A stretch of 53,260 bases of DNA from Chloroflexota bacterium (GCA_023382055.1 JAMCQN010000180.1:1-53260); one strand, 5' to 3'; positions 1 through 6,909 are shown, counted from the first letter of the stretch. The notes: a model not told the origin generated them from the sequence alone. Numbers and translations: made by a program.

Positions 1-267
1 CGCTTTGCCTTGGGGGCAATCTTCGTCTATCAGATGGCGTTGCTTTATCGTTTCGAGCATGGTTTGAGTCTCAACATCGGCCTCAAAGCGTTTATGCAGG
101 CGGTCTGATGAATTGTGACCAAGCCTCAAGTAATTGACGGTATTAGGTGAGACAAATCCCCTTGCCAGGGTAGTTTTCCCACACTGGCGTGGTCCGATGA
201 GTGCTGTGACACGGTTTGCTTCAAGTTTTTGTTGAATAGTTTCTACCAGGATAGTCCGTGTAATCAC
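1..267 (-). CDS. Partial P-loop ATPase, DUF4143-type N-terminus
   Basis: An open frame of 89 codons begins at a GTG (267-265) and runs off the left edge of the window. The first 40 residues (ITRTILVETIQQKLEANRV, then GPRQCGKTTLARGF) match the N-terminus of the AAA+/DUF4143 ATPases, which are often linked to mobile or defence-like loci; GPRQCGKTT is the Walker A motif. After residue 45 the sequence (RLGHNSSDRLHKRF and onward) no longer resembles the usual YFDLEDP segment of that family. The gene may therefore be a chimera or be frameshifted. It lies just beyond the 39-bp hairpin at 279-317, in the same direction as the cassette genes. The function of DUF4143 ATPases is poorly defined. Confidence 0.55.
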   Translation of the reverse strand, partial: MITRTILVETIQQKLEANRVTALIGPRQCGKTTLARGFVSPNTVNYLRLGHNSSDRLHKRFEADVETQTMLETIKQRHLIDEDCPQGKA

Positions 268-278
268 AAAAATATGAT

Positions 279-317
279 ACCACGAAAATCAGTCGTTCGA
301 TGACGGAATTTCGTGGT
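279..317. repeat. 39-bp imperfect palindrome upstream of the ATPase
   Basis: The arms ACCACGAAA (279-287) and TTTCGTGGT (309-317) are perfectly complementary. After one A/A mismatch the inner stem continues with TC/GA and GTC/GAC around a short loop. It sits 12 bp upstream of the GTG start of the left-edge ATPase and about 80 bp past the stop of the nucleotidyltransferase gene. It could be an operator, a transcript hairpin or a degenerate recombination site. It lacks clear RYYYAAC/GTTRRRY ends, so it is not called attC. Confidence 0.6.
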
Positions 318-399
318 CAACTCCTGCGCTTTACACAAGATCGTCATAGTTTGTCTCCGTCCATATACCGCGTTTGCCGTCCTCGCGCACCACGCGATG

Positions 400-888
400 T
401 CAACCTGCTTTCCTGTTTTCCAGCCACTTTTGTAACTTTTCTGCTTTTTCGTTTCTTCCCAGTATGAGATACGCTTGATATTCATACTCTAGCGACAAAA
501 CGGGAATCCGCATTCCGTCAACTTCTACCCAACATTTGTAGCGTTCCACTTTGACAGGCTCTTCCCACGTCTGATCGTCCAGTCGCTTTTGAATGTCACC
601 CATAATCTCCACCTTGATATCGCCTATTTCGAGCGTTCCAAAGTGAGAACGTATTCGCTCAGATATAGAGAAACGCACTGGCTCAACTACATATTCGGAA
701 AAACGGCTTTCCGTCTCATACGCACCATCTTGATCAGTTTGGATATCAATATCGTGAACATCTACATCCATACCCTGCAAAGCCATTCCTACGCTTCCTG
801 TAACAACCCAATTAACCCGGTTGTCTTCCAAGTTTTCCAGGCGGGTGTAAATTTTCCGCAGTGTATTGACATATTTCGCTTCTATCAT
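400..888 (-). CDS. MNT-like nucleotidyltransferase (integron cassette gene)
   Basis: This 162-residue protein has the minimal nucleotidyltransferase signature: GSVGMALQG near residues 31-39, followed by DIDIQTD (about 47-53), the GS...DxD metal-binding arrangement of the pol-beta superfamily. A later acidic position lies in the IKVEIMGD strand. Such small NTases act alone or with HEPN partners as toxin/antitoxin pairs, but no HEPN gene is visible beside it. The ATG at 888 lies 26 bp after the attC R' core (915-921), the normal layout for a cassette gene with no promoter of its own. The substrate is unknown. It may also be an AbiEii-like or aminoglycoside-type nucleotidyltransferase relative. 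Confidence 0.75.
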   Translation of the reverse strand: MIEAKYVNTLRKIYTRLENLEDNRVNWVVTGSVGMALQGMDVDVHDIDIQTDQDGAYETESRFSEYVVEPVRFSISERIRSHFGTLEIGDIKVEIMGDIQKRLDDQTWEEPVKVERYKCWVEVDGMRIPVLSLEYEYQAYLILGRNEKAEKLQKWLENRKAG

Positions 889-914
889 CGCTTGTTACTC
901 GTGGTATTAAAACA

Positions 915-987
915 GGCTAACGGATGGCGCGCATCACCCGCGCAGCGAAGCAAAGCAGAGCGTGTCGGCTGCAACCCGTTGTTGGGC
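915..987 (-). other. attC: attC recombination site (73 bp) ending the hydrolase cassette
   Basis: Read on the minus strand the site starts with GCCCAAC (987-981, an RYYYAAC R'' box) and ends with GTTAGCC (921-915, a GTTRRRY R' box). The interior is an imperfect palindrome (AACGGGTTG... paired with ...CATCCGTT). It lies just after the stop of the alpha/beta hydrolase gene and just before the nucleotidyltransferase start, exactly between two cassettes. The spacing and symmetry fit integron attC sites, which fold as single-strand hairpins for IntI. Confidence 0.8.
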
Positions 988-1018
988 CGCCTGCCAATGT
1001 TCAGTAGGCGTAGCCATA

Positions 1019-1842
1019 TTATGCCCTGAGAAATGATAACCGCTTCTGCCAGACCTCCTTCGCCGACTTGCCAATCCAGATCAGGTGAGTATCGGAAGGC
1101 ACTTCGTAAAGTTCGCTTGTCGCAACTTCGTCGGCAACTCGCCGGGCATTCTTCGGCGACACGGTTTTGTCATTGGGCGAATACATGACTAAAACCGGCT
1201 TGGTAATTGCGGCTAGGTTGTCCACGCTGTGTTCAATATCGTTCATGAACCCCGTGCCTGACCGGGAGGTCTGGATCATGCGCTTGATAAAGTCCAGGTC
1301 GCCTGGGCTCATCCGCTTAAAGACTTCGTCAACATCGAGAATGGTCAAATCGTGCAACAAAGCTTTGATCATCGCGGTTGGGAAGAGTTTCAACATCATG
1401 TGCATGGTGGCCCAGGTGACCTTTGCGGCGCGCCCAAATAGCACGCGGGCGCGCCGTTTGGTTTGCTCGTTCCAGTCTGTCGCCATGGCCGACTCCAGGA
1501 TCAGTTTGCGCGTCCGGCTGGGATACCGTTGTGCGAATGCTAGTGCGGTTGGGCCTGCGGCGGAAATACCGATCACATCGGCCTCAGGAATATGAAGTGT
1601 ATCGAGCAAGGCGGCGAGTGCGTCAGCCGCTTCTTGTGCGGTTCTGCCCACGTCAGGCGGAGTGTCGTCGTAGCCAGGACGAGAGGGTGTCAGAGTTGAG
1701 AAGCCCTGAGCCGTCAAGTGCTCATGTGAAAGCCGACTCTCCCGGCTGCAATGCCCACCATTCAAAACATCACAGTCGGCCCACTGCCTTCGAGTCGATA
1801 CTCAATCGGACCCTTTGCGGTCTCAGCAATAGTCGGTGGCAT
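1019..1842 (-). pseudogene. Alpha/beta hydrolase cassette gene with a single-base frameshift
   Basis: Two frames together make one alpha/beta-hydrolase. The first runs from an ATG at 1842 (MPPTIAETAKGPIEYRLEG...GPTVMF) and stops at a TGA after 26 codons. The second starts at TTG 1765 (LNGGHCSRESRL) and runs to 1019. One extra T in the run of four (1764-1767, AAAA on the plus strand) would join them as ...VMFLNGGH..., which restores the oxyanion-hole motif. The joined length of 824+1 bases is a whole number of codons. The nucleophile elbow is GISAAGPTALAF, and a late DTHLIW supplies the catalytic His. The gene is either broken, a sequencing homopolymer error, or read by -1 slippage. Substrate unknown. 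Confidence 0.8.
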
Positions 1843-1877
1843 TGATGACAGACCTGATTCTGGATCATGCTTTGGCG

Positions 1878-1907
1878 GCCCAACGGCGCGGCGCGCCGAT
1901 AGTTTCT
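1878..1907 (-). other. Incomplete attC-like site after the methyltransferase
   Basis: On the minus strand, GTTGGGC (1884-1878) followed by CGCC is the same R' core and flank seen at the other cassette starts, and the preceding GGCGCGCCGCGCC is self-complementary. No convincing RYYYAAC partner box was found upstream towards the methyltransferase stop. The site therefore looks truncated or degenerate. It still marks the boundary between the methyltransferase and hydrolase cassettes. Confidence 0.5.
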
Positions 1908-2675
1908 TCAAGACGGCGAGCCTTTGTGCGCTTCAATCAGATATTTTCTTGCTGCAAAGGCTAAGCCGTCACCGCTTTCGAGTCGGCGTTGAAGTGTGAG
2001 CAAGTGCTTCGAGTGCGTCTCTACTGAGAATCCAGGCACGAGCCAAGGAACAGCCTTCAGGTAGTAGACAATTGCGCCGACATCAGTAAACGATAACTGG
2101 CCTAACCATTCTTGGGTATTGGCGATAGTCAGTCCCGCTGCTTTCAATTGAGGCGCATACTTTTCCAGCGTTGCTTCCTGCCATTGGGGTTTAACGTCAA
2201 ACACGGCTAATAAGTCATACGCCCATAACCCATGAATTTGCTGCGTTAGGAATGTGCCGCCCGGTGCGAGAATCCGGGACACTTCCTTAGCGTTGAAGCC
2301 AGAATGACGATTCAGAACGAGGTCAAACTCGCCGTTGGCAAAAGGCATTAGGTCATCGTCAGTTAGTCGCACATCTACAACTTGAGCACCAAAGTGAGAC
2401 AGGCGCTCCGTTGCTAACCTGAAGTTGGGCGGATAGTCTTCCGTTGCCACAACTTTCTTGGGCCAGTATTCTTGTAGTTTTAGAAATCGCTCGCCACCGC
2501 CTGTGCCCAAGTCAATCACCGATGAAGACTGGCGCATCAGTTCAGTAGCCCGTGAAGAATAAGACCAAGGAGCCTGCTCTTCTATCATCCGGCCACCCAG
2601 GTGAGAAAAATCCCATCCAGAGAAGGGCTGTTGCTCCTCGCGTTTCCAAGTTTCAACAAGTTCATTCGGATTCAT
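1908..2675 (-). CDS. Class I SAM-dependent methyltransferase (integron cassette gene)
   Basis: This 255-residue protein has a Rossmann-fold methyltransferase core. Motif I is VIDLGTGGGERF, the acidic end of beta-2 is ATEDYPP, and motif IV-like FDLVLNRHS and the post-motif VSRILAPGGTFL follow. The family resembles UbiE/rRNA methyltransferase-like enzymes, but the acceptor cannot be told from sequence. The frame stays open upstream of the ATG at 2675 only because it reads through the neighbouring attC palindrome, so 2675 is taken as the start. It is flanked by a good attC at its 5' side and a degraded one at its 3' side. Confidence 0.8.
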   Translation of the reverse strand: MNPNELVETWKREEQQPFSGWDFSHLGGRMIEEQAPWSYSSRATELMRQSSSVIDLGTGGGERFLKLQEYWPKKVVATEDYPPNFRLATERLSHFGAQVVDVRLTDDDLMPFANGEFDLVLNRHSGFNAKEVSRILAPGGTFLTQQIHGLWAYDLLAVFDVKPQWQEATLEKYAPQLKAAGLTIANTQEWLGQLSFTDVGAIVYYLKAVPWLVPGFSVETHSKHLLTLQRRLESGDGLAFAARKYLIEAHKGSPS

Positions 2676-2697
2676 ATGTGACTTGCCTGTAACGAGC

Positions 2698-2758
2698 GCC
2701 GAACGGTGGGCGTCAGGCGCGGCGCTGAAGCGCCGTCGCCTGCATGCCATTGTTGGGC
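2698..2758 (-). other. attC: attC recombination site (61 bp) ending the DJ-1 fragment cassette
   Basis: On the minus strand it runs from GCCCAAC (2758-2752, R'') to GTTCGGC (2704-2698, R'). The interior is a strong imperfect palindrome: CAGGCG...CGGCGC pairs with GCGCCG...CGCCTG around a short TGAA loop, with outer GGCATGC/GGTGGGC partners. Size and symmetry are those of short integron attC sites. Translation through it gives the PPNNGMQATALQRRA tail of the upstream peptide. Confidence 0.88.
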
Positions 2759-2913
2759 GGCACAAATGAAGCCTTCAACCCAATCATACCGGTCACAACC
2801 AGAGCTTCCAAACCAACTGTCTCAAATGGCACGCCGAAGTGGTGAAACGCGAGGATGGGGATTTGATATTCGTATTCCGTAAATCCTTCGTAGAGAACAA
2901 TCAGCACTTTCAT
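2713..2913 (-). pseudogene. 3'-truncated DJ-1/PfpI-family gene (cassette fragment)
   Basis: MKVLIVLYEGFTEYEYQIP begins a typical DJ-1/PfpI protein, a family of about 190 residues including cysteine glutamine-amidotransferase-like hydrolases. The similarity stops near residue 50 (VVTGMIGLKA). The frame then runs through the attC site (PPNNGMQATALQRRA) and ends inside it. The catalytic Cys region and the rest of the domain are absent, so the 3' part of the gene was deleted before or during cassette formation. The whole cassette is only about 243 bp (2704-2946). Confidence 0.72.
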
Positions 2914-2940
2914 CATGTTACCTGGCATTGCTACTGTGCC

Positions 2941-3069
2941 GCCCAACGGTGAGCGTTACCCGCTGGTGGGCGGGACGGGATGAAGCTGATTTGACGGAAT
3001 TGGCTTGAGAGTAGCGTACTCCTTTTTGGCGGGGCGAATCCCACCAGTCGGGTGCACGCTTTGTTGGGC
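2941..3069 (-). other. attC: attC recombination site (129 bp) ending the flavin reductase cassette
   Basis: On the minus strand, GCCCAAC (3069-3063) opens the site and GTTGGGC (2947-2941) closes it. Complementary inner blocks include AGCGTTACCCG against CGGGTGCACGCT and CTGGTGGG against CCCACCAG, with a less conserved centre. At 129 bp it is at the long end of the known attC size range. It starts 20 bp after the stop of the flavin reductase-like gene. Confidence 0.87.
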
Positions 3070-3089
3070 CGCCTTGGCTCTGCTCGCAT

Positions 3090-3653
3090 TTAACCATCCA
3101 TTTTTTTGAGTCGTCGCGCCTTCTCGATTACTCCGTAAGTGTCGCTTTCAAGAAAGGTAAACAGCCTCAAGTACTCATAGGGGTCTTGAGCTTCGAGTGC
3201 CTGGCGATCTACAGAAGCCGTCACGACCTGTCCCAGAATGATTAGTTCTGCGCCAAAGGTGAGATGTTGAACCAAAGTGCATTCTAAATGCGCCTTGCAT
3301 TCTTCAATGAGTGGCGGCTGTACCTTCTGGGCCGGGATGGGCGTTAGGCCAATGCTCTCTACAGGTCGTGGATGGGGCAAAGTGTGCGCCTTCCAGACAA
3401 CTTCCGCCAATTCGTCTCCGGGAATGTTGACGACGAACTCTTTGCGCTGGAGGATATTCTGCGCCGTCCAATGAGAGAGATTACAGCCTAGCGCGAGCAA
3501 CGAAGGCTCAAAGGCCATCATCGAGAGCCAGCTCTTAGGTGCAACGTTAGATTGGCCATCTTCATTGAGACTGGTCACCAGCACAATTTGACCGAGCAGC
3601 GGCGACGGCCGCCACGCTCGTTTATCGGAAGACAAACTCATCTTTTCTTTCAT
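3090..3653 (-). CDS. Flavin reductase-like FMN-binding split-barrel protein (first cassette)
   Basis: This protein of about 187 residues fits the flavin reductase/DIM6-NTAB family: an early RPSPLLGQIVLVTSLNEDG strand pair, VAPKSWLSMMAFEPSLLALG in the flavin-binding region, and KEFVVNIPGDEL. Such proteins bind FMN and reduce it or act on small-molecule substrates. The ATG at 3653 is preferred, with 3641 as an alternative; the frame opens at 3683 inside the cassette boundary. It is the cassette nearest the integrase remnant and so would have been the most recently inserted one in a working integron. Substrate unknown. Confidence 0.75.
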   Translation of the reverse strand: MKEKMSLSSDKRAWRPSPLLGQIVLVTSLNEDGQSNVAPKSWLSMMAFEPSLLALGCNLSHWTAQNILQRKEFVVNIPGDELAEVVWKAHTLPHPRPVESIGLTPIPAQKVQPPLIEECKAHLECTLVQHLTFGAELIILGQVVTASVDRQALEAQDPYEYLRLFTFLESDTYGVIEKARRLKKMDG

Positions 3654-3677
3654 ATCATATACGGTCTCGGTCGGGCG

Positions 3678-3700
3678 GCCCAACTATTAGTTATACGGAC
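3678..3700 (-). other. Putative attI/first-cassette junction
   Basis: On the minus strand, GTTGGGC (3684-3678) followed by CGCCC starts the first cassette. It is the same core and flank found at the other cassette boundaries. What precedes it (ATAACTAATA, 3694-3685) is not part of an attC palindrome. This is what is expected where attI joins the first cassette. The rest of a normal attI-Pc-intI region is missing or replaced by the inverted-repeat element at 3737. Confidence 0.5.
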
Positions 3701-3736
3701 TCCTGATACGCCGTAAAAACGCTGTGTAATAACCGC

Positions 3737-4003
3737 ACTTTCGGCTAAATTTGACCATGATCGCAGCGACTGACATCCAGATATGTCGCTTTGTAAGCGG
3801 AAATCCACCGCATATCGTCGGTAGAACGGTTACCACGCAGCATTTCCGAGAGTTCGATCTGCCCAGACCTCCTGGTCAAACACCCAACTTTTGTAATCTG
3901 ACGGCGGAACGTGCCCAAAGCACTACATATGGGGGTTCCTTGGACTAACGGGCTATATGTTGTGGTAGGTCTCATACTTGATTGATTCAATTTAGCCGAA
4001 AGT
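3737..4003. mobile_element. 267-bp element with terminal inverted repeats (MITE-like)
   Basis: ACTTTCGGCTAAATTTGA (3737-3754) is the reverse complement of TCAATTTAGCCGAAAGT (3987-4003) apart from one extra T. The 5' outer base pattern also matches (GC-ACTTT and AAAGT-AC). The interior has no recognisable transposase; its longest frames are short and unlike known proteins. No clear target duplication was seen on either side (…AACCGC and ACAGTC…). It sits between the cassette array and the IntI scrap, so its insertion or associated deletion may have removed most of intI and attI. Confidence 0.65.
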
Positions 4004-4049
4004 ACAGTCAAATCGATCTCTCTATTCCGATCCATGGGCTGCGCGCCAA

Positions 4050-4169
4050 ACGTTCGGAACACTTGCCAACGGTTTTACCAAAATGGGACATAAAGATATT
4101 AAAACAACCATGATCTACACCCATGTACTCAATCGAGGGCCAAAGGCAGTACGCAGCCCGTTGGATTGA
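4050..4169 (+). pseudogene. intI: C-terminal remnant of integron integrase IntI
   Basis: The last 28 codons before the TGA at 4167-4169 read [19 protein letters not shown] then PKAVRSPLD. This is a near-exact match to the end of integron tyrosine recombinases, including the conserved GH of box II and the nucleophilic Tyr in IYTHVL. The 11 codons upstream ([11 protein letters not shown]) only loosely recall the family's SFATHLLENGYD stretch, with residues missing. Nothing further upstream in the frame is recognisable. A full IntI has about 320-340 residues, so roughly nine tenths is gone. It points away from the cassettes, as intI does. Confidence 0.85.
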
Positions 4170-4198
4170 ACATATATTTTTATGTCAATCCTAAATTG

Positions 4199-4233
4199 AA
4201 AAACGCTCTACCGTTACTAGGAAGCGCTTTTTT
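4199..4233 (+). terminator. Likely intrinsic terminator after the intI remnant
   Basis: AAAAACGCT (4199-4207) pairs with AGCGCTTTTTT (4223-4233) with one bulged base, followed by a T run on the plus strand. The A run on the other side could also serve the minus-strand Zn-OB-fold gene that ends at 4272, so it may be bidirectional. Confidence 0.55.
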
Positions 4234-4271
4234 GTTAGCAAAAAGCCATTGGGTCTTTCGATTACAAGTTT

Positions 4272-4676
4272 TTACCGCGGACTGGCAACTGCCGGCCTGA
4301 ACTTATATCCGTACACCAGCATGCCGCGTTCGCCGTCCTCGCGCAGCACCCGCGTGACCATCTCCACCGGCATGCCGACCTTAACCTCATGTGTATCGAC
4401 GTCTGTCAACTGCGCCGTAATCAGCGGCCCTTCCTGCAGGCGCACTAAAGCCACCGTGTAGGGCACGTATTTCTCAAATCCCTCCGGGGCGGCGTGGATC
4501 GTGCTGTAGGAATAAACTTCACCTTTCCCACTGAAGGTGTAAGCGGTCTTTGCTTCGTGCTCGCAGGTCGGGCATACATCGCGCGGCGGGAATATCTTGT
4601 TGCCGCAATTCGGGCATATCTCGCCCGTCAATTGATACCGTTGACCGGTTGTTCGCCAAAATCGTGCCACTTCCAT
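4272..4676 (-). CDS. Zn-ribbon/OB-fold acyl-CoA-associated protein (DUF35)
   Basis: At 134 residues this is a typical DUF35 protein. An N-terminal helix is followed by a zinc ribbon (CPNCGNK and CPTCEHE, about residues 21-39) and an OB-fold (YSYSTIHAAPEGFEKYVPY, then ITAQLTDVD). In archaea the DUF35 protein bridges acetoacetyl-CoA thiolase and HMG-CoA synthase and shares their CoA site, channelling acetoacetyl-CoA. Here it is the last gene of an operon with exactly those two enzymes, 20 bp after the thiolase. A clear AGGAAGG ribosome site precedes the ATG. Cytosolic, non-catalytic by itself. Confidence 0.88.
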   Translation of the reverse strand: MEVARFWRTTGQRYQLTGEICPNCGNKIFPPRDVCPTCEHEAKTAYTFSGKGEVYSYSTIHAAPEGFEKYVPYTVALVRLQEGPLITAQLTDVDTHEVKVGMPVEMVTRVLREDGERGMLVYGYKFRPAVASPR

Positions 4677-4695
4677 GTCTGTTACCTTCCTGGTA

Positions 4696-5853
4696 CTAAA
4701 AACTGCTTTCTAATATCGTTGTCACTACTGTCGCGCCGCTGCCGCCGATATTCTGCGCCATACCCAATCGCGCGTTGGCAAGTTGGCTTTTGCCTGCCTC
4801 GCCGCGCAGTTGGGTCGCCAGTTCGACGAGTTGGTACATGCCCGTTGCGCCGACCGGGTGACCGCGCGCCTTCAGACCGCCCATTGTCGTGATTGGTATG
4901 CGCCCGCCTGGCATGATCTGGCCTTCCTGCGCCAGCGCCACGCCCTTCCCGCGAGATGCAAAGCCCGCTGCTTCCAGCGAAAGGGCCGACATGATGGTGA
5001 ATGCATCGTGCACTTCAAATAGGTCCATGTCGGCTGGGCCGACCCCCGCAGCGCTGTAGGCTTTCTGCGCACTGATTGCGCCGCCCTCAAGAAACAGCGG
5101 ATCGCGACGATCATGCACGGCAACGGAATCGGTGGCGATCGCGCTGGCGCGCACCCGCACGGGTTTCTCGGTGAACTCCCTGGCAATCGCCGTCGGCGCA
5201 AGAATGACACAGGCCGCACCGTCGGCGATCGGCGATGAGTCCAGCAGGCTGACCGGGTCGGCGATCATTTTCGACTCGGTGAACTGCTTGCGGGTGATCG
5301 GGTTATGGAACATCGCGTAAGGATTATTCACCGCGTTGGCATGCGCATTGATGGCAAATGGTGCGAAGTCGTCCTTCGTGTATCCGTGCTCGTGCATATA
5401 CCGGCGCATGAGAAGAGCGTTGATGCTTACGAAGGACAACCCGTGCAGAGCTTCGTAATCGCCATCCGCCGCCATCGCCAACGCGGAAGTGACGGTGTTG
5501 CCCTGCCTGTCGGTCATTTTCTCGACGCCCATGCAAGCCACAAAGTCGCTCATGCCGCCCGCTACGGCGATATAACCCATCCGCAGCGCAGCAGCGCCAC
5601 TGCCGCAGGCTGCCTCGATCTTCACCGCCTCGACACCGCGCAAACCCGCAAAATCAGCAATGATCGACCCAATGTGCTCCTGACCCGTTAACTCGCCCGA
5701 CAACATATTGCCCACATAAAGCGAGTCGATATGCTGAATGCACGCATCACGCATGGCGGCATTCAGAGCGTAGTAACCGAGCTCGCGCAGGCTCTTATCC
5801 CAGTGCTCGCCTACCTCAACCTGCCCGATCCCAATGATTGAAACATCTCGCAT
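4696..5853 (-). CDS. Thiolase (acetoacetyl-CoA thiolase, archaeal/SCP2-like type)
   Basis: This 385-residue thiolase-fold enzyme would condense two acetyl-CoA to acetoacetyl-CoA. The acylated Cys is in VEAACGSGAAALRMG (about residues 81-95) and the catalytic His in GGLKARGHPVGATG. The usual second Cys (CxG) near the C-terminus is replaced by NIGGSGATV, as in archaeal and SCP2-type thiolases that work with a DUF35 partner. The start lies 3 bp after the HMG-CoA synthase stop, so the pair is probably translationally coupled. An acyl-CoA degradation role is possible for the family, but the neighbours argue for mevalonate synthesis. Confidence 0.87.
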   Translation of the reverse strand: MRDVSIIGIGQVEVGEHWDKSLRELGYYALNAAMRDACIQHIDSLYVGNMLSGELTGQEHIGSIIADFAGLRGVEAVKIEAACGSGAAALRMGYIAVAGGMSDFVACMGVEKMTDRQGNTVTSALAMAADGDYEALHGLSFVSINALLMRRYMHEHGYTKDDFAPFAINAHANAVNNPYAMFHNPITRKQFTESKMIADPVSLLDSSPIADGAACVILAPTAIAREFTEKPVRVRASAIATDSVAVHDRRDPLFLEGGAISAQKAYSAAGVGPADMDLFEVHDAFTIMSALSLEAAGFASRGKGVALAQEGQIMPGGRIPITTMGGLKARGHPVGATGMYQLVELATQLRGEAGKSQLANARLGMAQNIGGSGATVVTTILESSF

Positions 5854-5856
5854 AAG

Positions 5857-6909
5857 TTAATTCAACTTATAGTTTTCTTTGAACCGCGAATAAGTTGCAT
5901 AGTTGATCATGACACTGCGCTTGACATAGTCGCTGGTCGTCGGTGTACCGTGATGGTCAACCGTTTTCTTCATCCGTATCGCAAATGCATCGCTGCCCGC
6001 GCCACTGCCGAACGAAACCAGCAGGATGCGATCACCCGGTGCGGCAATGTCCAGCACGGCAGTCAGGCCGATCATCGACGATCCTGCGTAGGTATTGCCG
6101 ATCTCGTTTACGAGTAGTCCCGGCTCAATCTGCGAACGCCTGAAACCCAGGTCCTCGCCAACCTTCAATGGGAATTTCGCGTTCGGCTGGTGAAAGACTA
6201 CATAAGTGAAATCGGCGGGTTGCAGGTGCGTCTGCTCCAGCAGTTCGCGTGCTGCCGATGTTATGTGGTGGAAGTAGGCAGGTTCGCCTGTGAACCGCCC
6301 GCCGTGCTCCGGAAAGCGCTCGTTCTGTCGCCGCCAGAAATCCGGTGTATCAGTTACATAAGACACAGAACCCTCAAATTCTGCGATCGCCCCCTCGGCG
6401 GGACCCACCAGGTATGCCGCCCCACCCGCACCCGCTGTGTACTCCAGTGCATCGCCGGGGCGACCCTGTGCTGCATCCATACCGATCGCCAGGGCATACT
6501 CAGACATGCCGCTGCCGACGAACCCGATGGCTGCCTGAAGCGCTTCGGTGCCGGCTTTACAGGCAAATTGCCAATCTGCGGCCAGTGTATGTGGAGTCGC
6601 CCCAAGTGCTTCTGCGACAATGGTACTGGTCGGTTTCACCGCATACGGGTGAGATTCGCTGCCTACCCACACGGTACCCAGTTTATCCGCCGCCACGCCA
6701 GACGACCGATGCATGGCATTGCGCGCCGCTTCGATGCTCATTGTGGCGACGTCTTCATCCAACCCCGGTACAGATTTCTGCTTAACCGGAGTTATGGCGT
6801 TGCCGTCGGTCCATAGATCGCCGATCTCGTTTGATGCCAGCCTGTAGCGCGGCACATAAGCCCCATATCCTACGATACCCACTGGTCTTACAGGTTTCAT
6901 TAATGCCAT
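5857..6909 (-). CDS. Hydroxymethylglutaryl-CoA synthase (archaeal type)
   Basis: The protein has about 350 residues, as in archaeal HMG-CoA synthases. It begins [15 protein letters not shown], has the catalytic Cys in [12 protein letters not shown] and continues through the thiolase-fold halves to [13 protein letters not shown]. It condenses acetyl-CoA with acetoacetyl-CoA to give HMG-CoA, the entry to the mevalonate pathway for isoprenoids. The frame is open to 6969, but family proteins begin near MALMKPVRP, so 6909 (or 6900) is chosen; no strong ribosome site distinguishes them. First gene of the three-gene operon. HMG-CoA reductase is not in the window. Confidence 0.88.
   Translation of the reverse strand: MALMKPVRPVGIVGYGAYVPRYRLASNEIGDLWTDGNAITPVKQKSVPGLDEDVATMSIEAARNAMHRSSGVAADKLGTVWVGSESHPYAVKPTSTIVAEALGATPHTLAADWQFACKAGTEALQAAIGFVGSGMSEYALAIGMDAAQGRPGDALEYTAGAGGAAYLVGPAEGAIAEFEGSVSYVTDTPDFWRRQNERFPEHGGRFTGEPAYFHHITSAARELLEQTHLQPADFTYVVFHQPNAKFPLKVGEDLGFRRSQIEPGLLVNEIGNTYAGSSMIGLTAVLDIAAPGDRILLVSFGSGAGSDAFAIRMKKTVDHHGTPTTSDYVKRSVMINYATYSRFKENYKLN

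Larger units (their letters stand above)
400..4169 (-). mobile_element. Degenerate integron: cassette array plus integrase scrap
   Basis: Five leftward genes or gene remnants (flavin reductase, DJ-1 fragment, methyltransferase, hydrolase, nucleotidyltransferase) alternate with attC-like sites at 2941-3069, 2698-2758, 1878-1907 (degraded) and 915-987. The integrase C-terminus lies at the right end in the divergent direction. That arrangement is specific to integrons. With only the last 30-40 codons of intI left, the array cannot mobilise its own cassettes. The left limit is uncertain because no attC was found between the nucleotidyltransferase and the left-edge ATPase. Confidence 0.8.

Noticed and set aside
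3745..4062. 105-codon minus-strand frame inside the inverted-repeat element as a transposase
   Set aside because: No DDE or other transposase motif, and it runs over the element end into the intI scrap; it is treated as non-coding.
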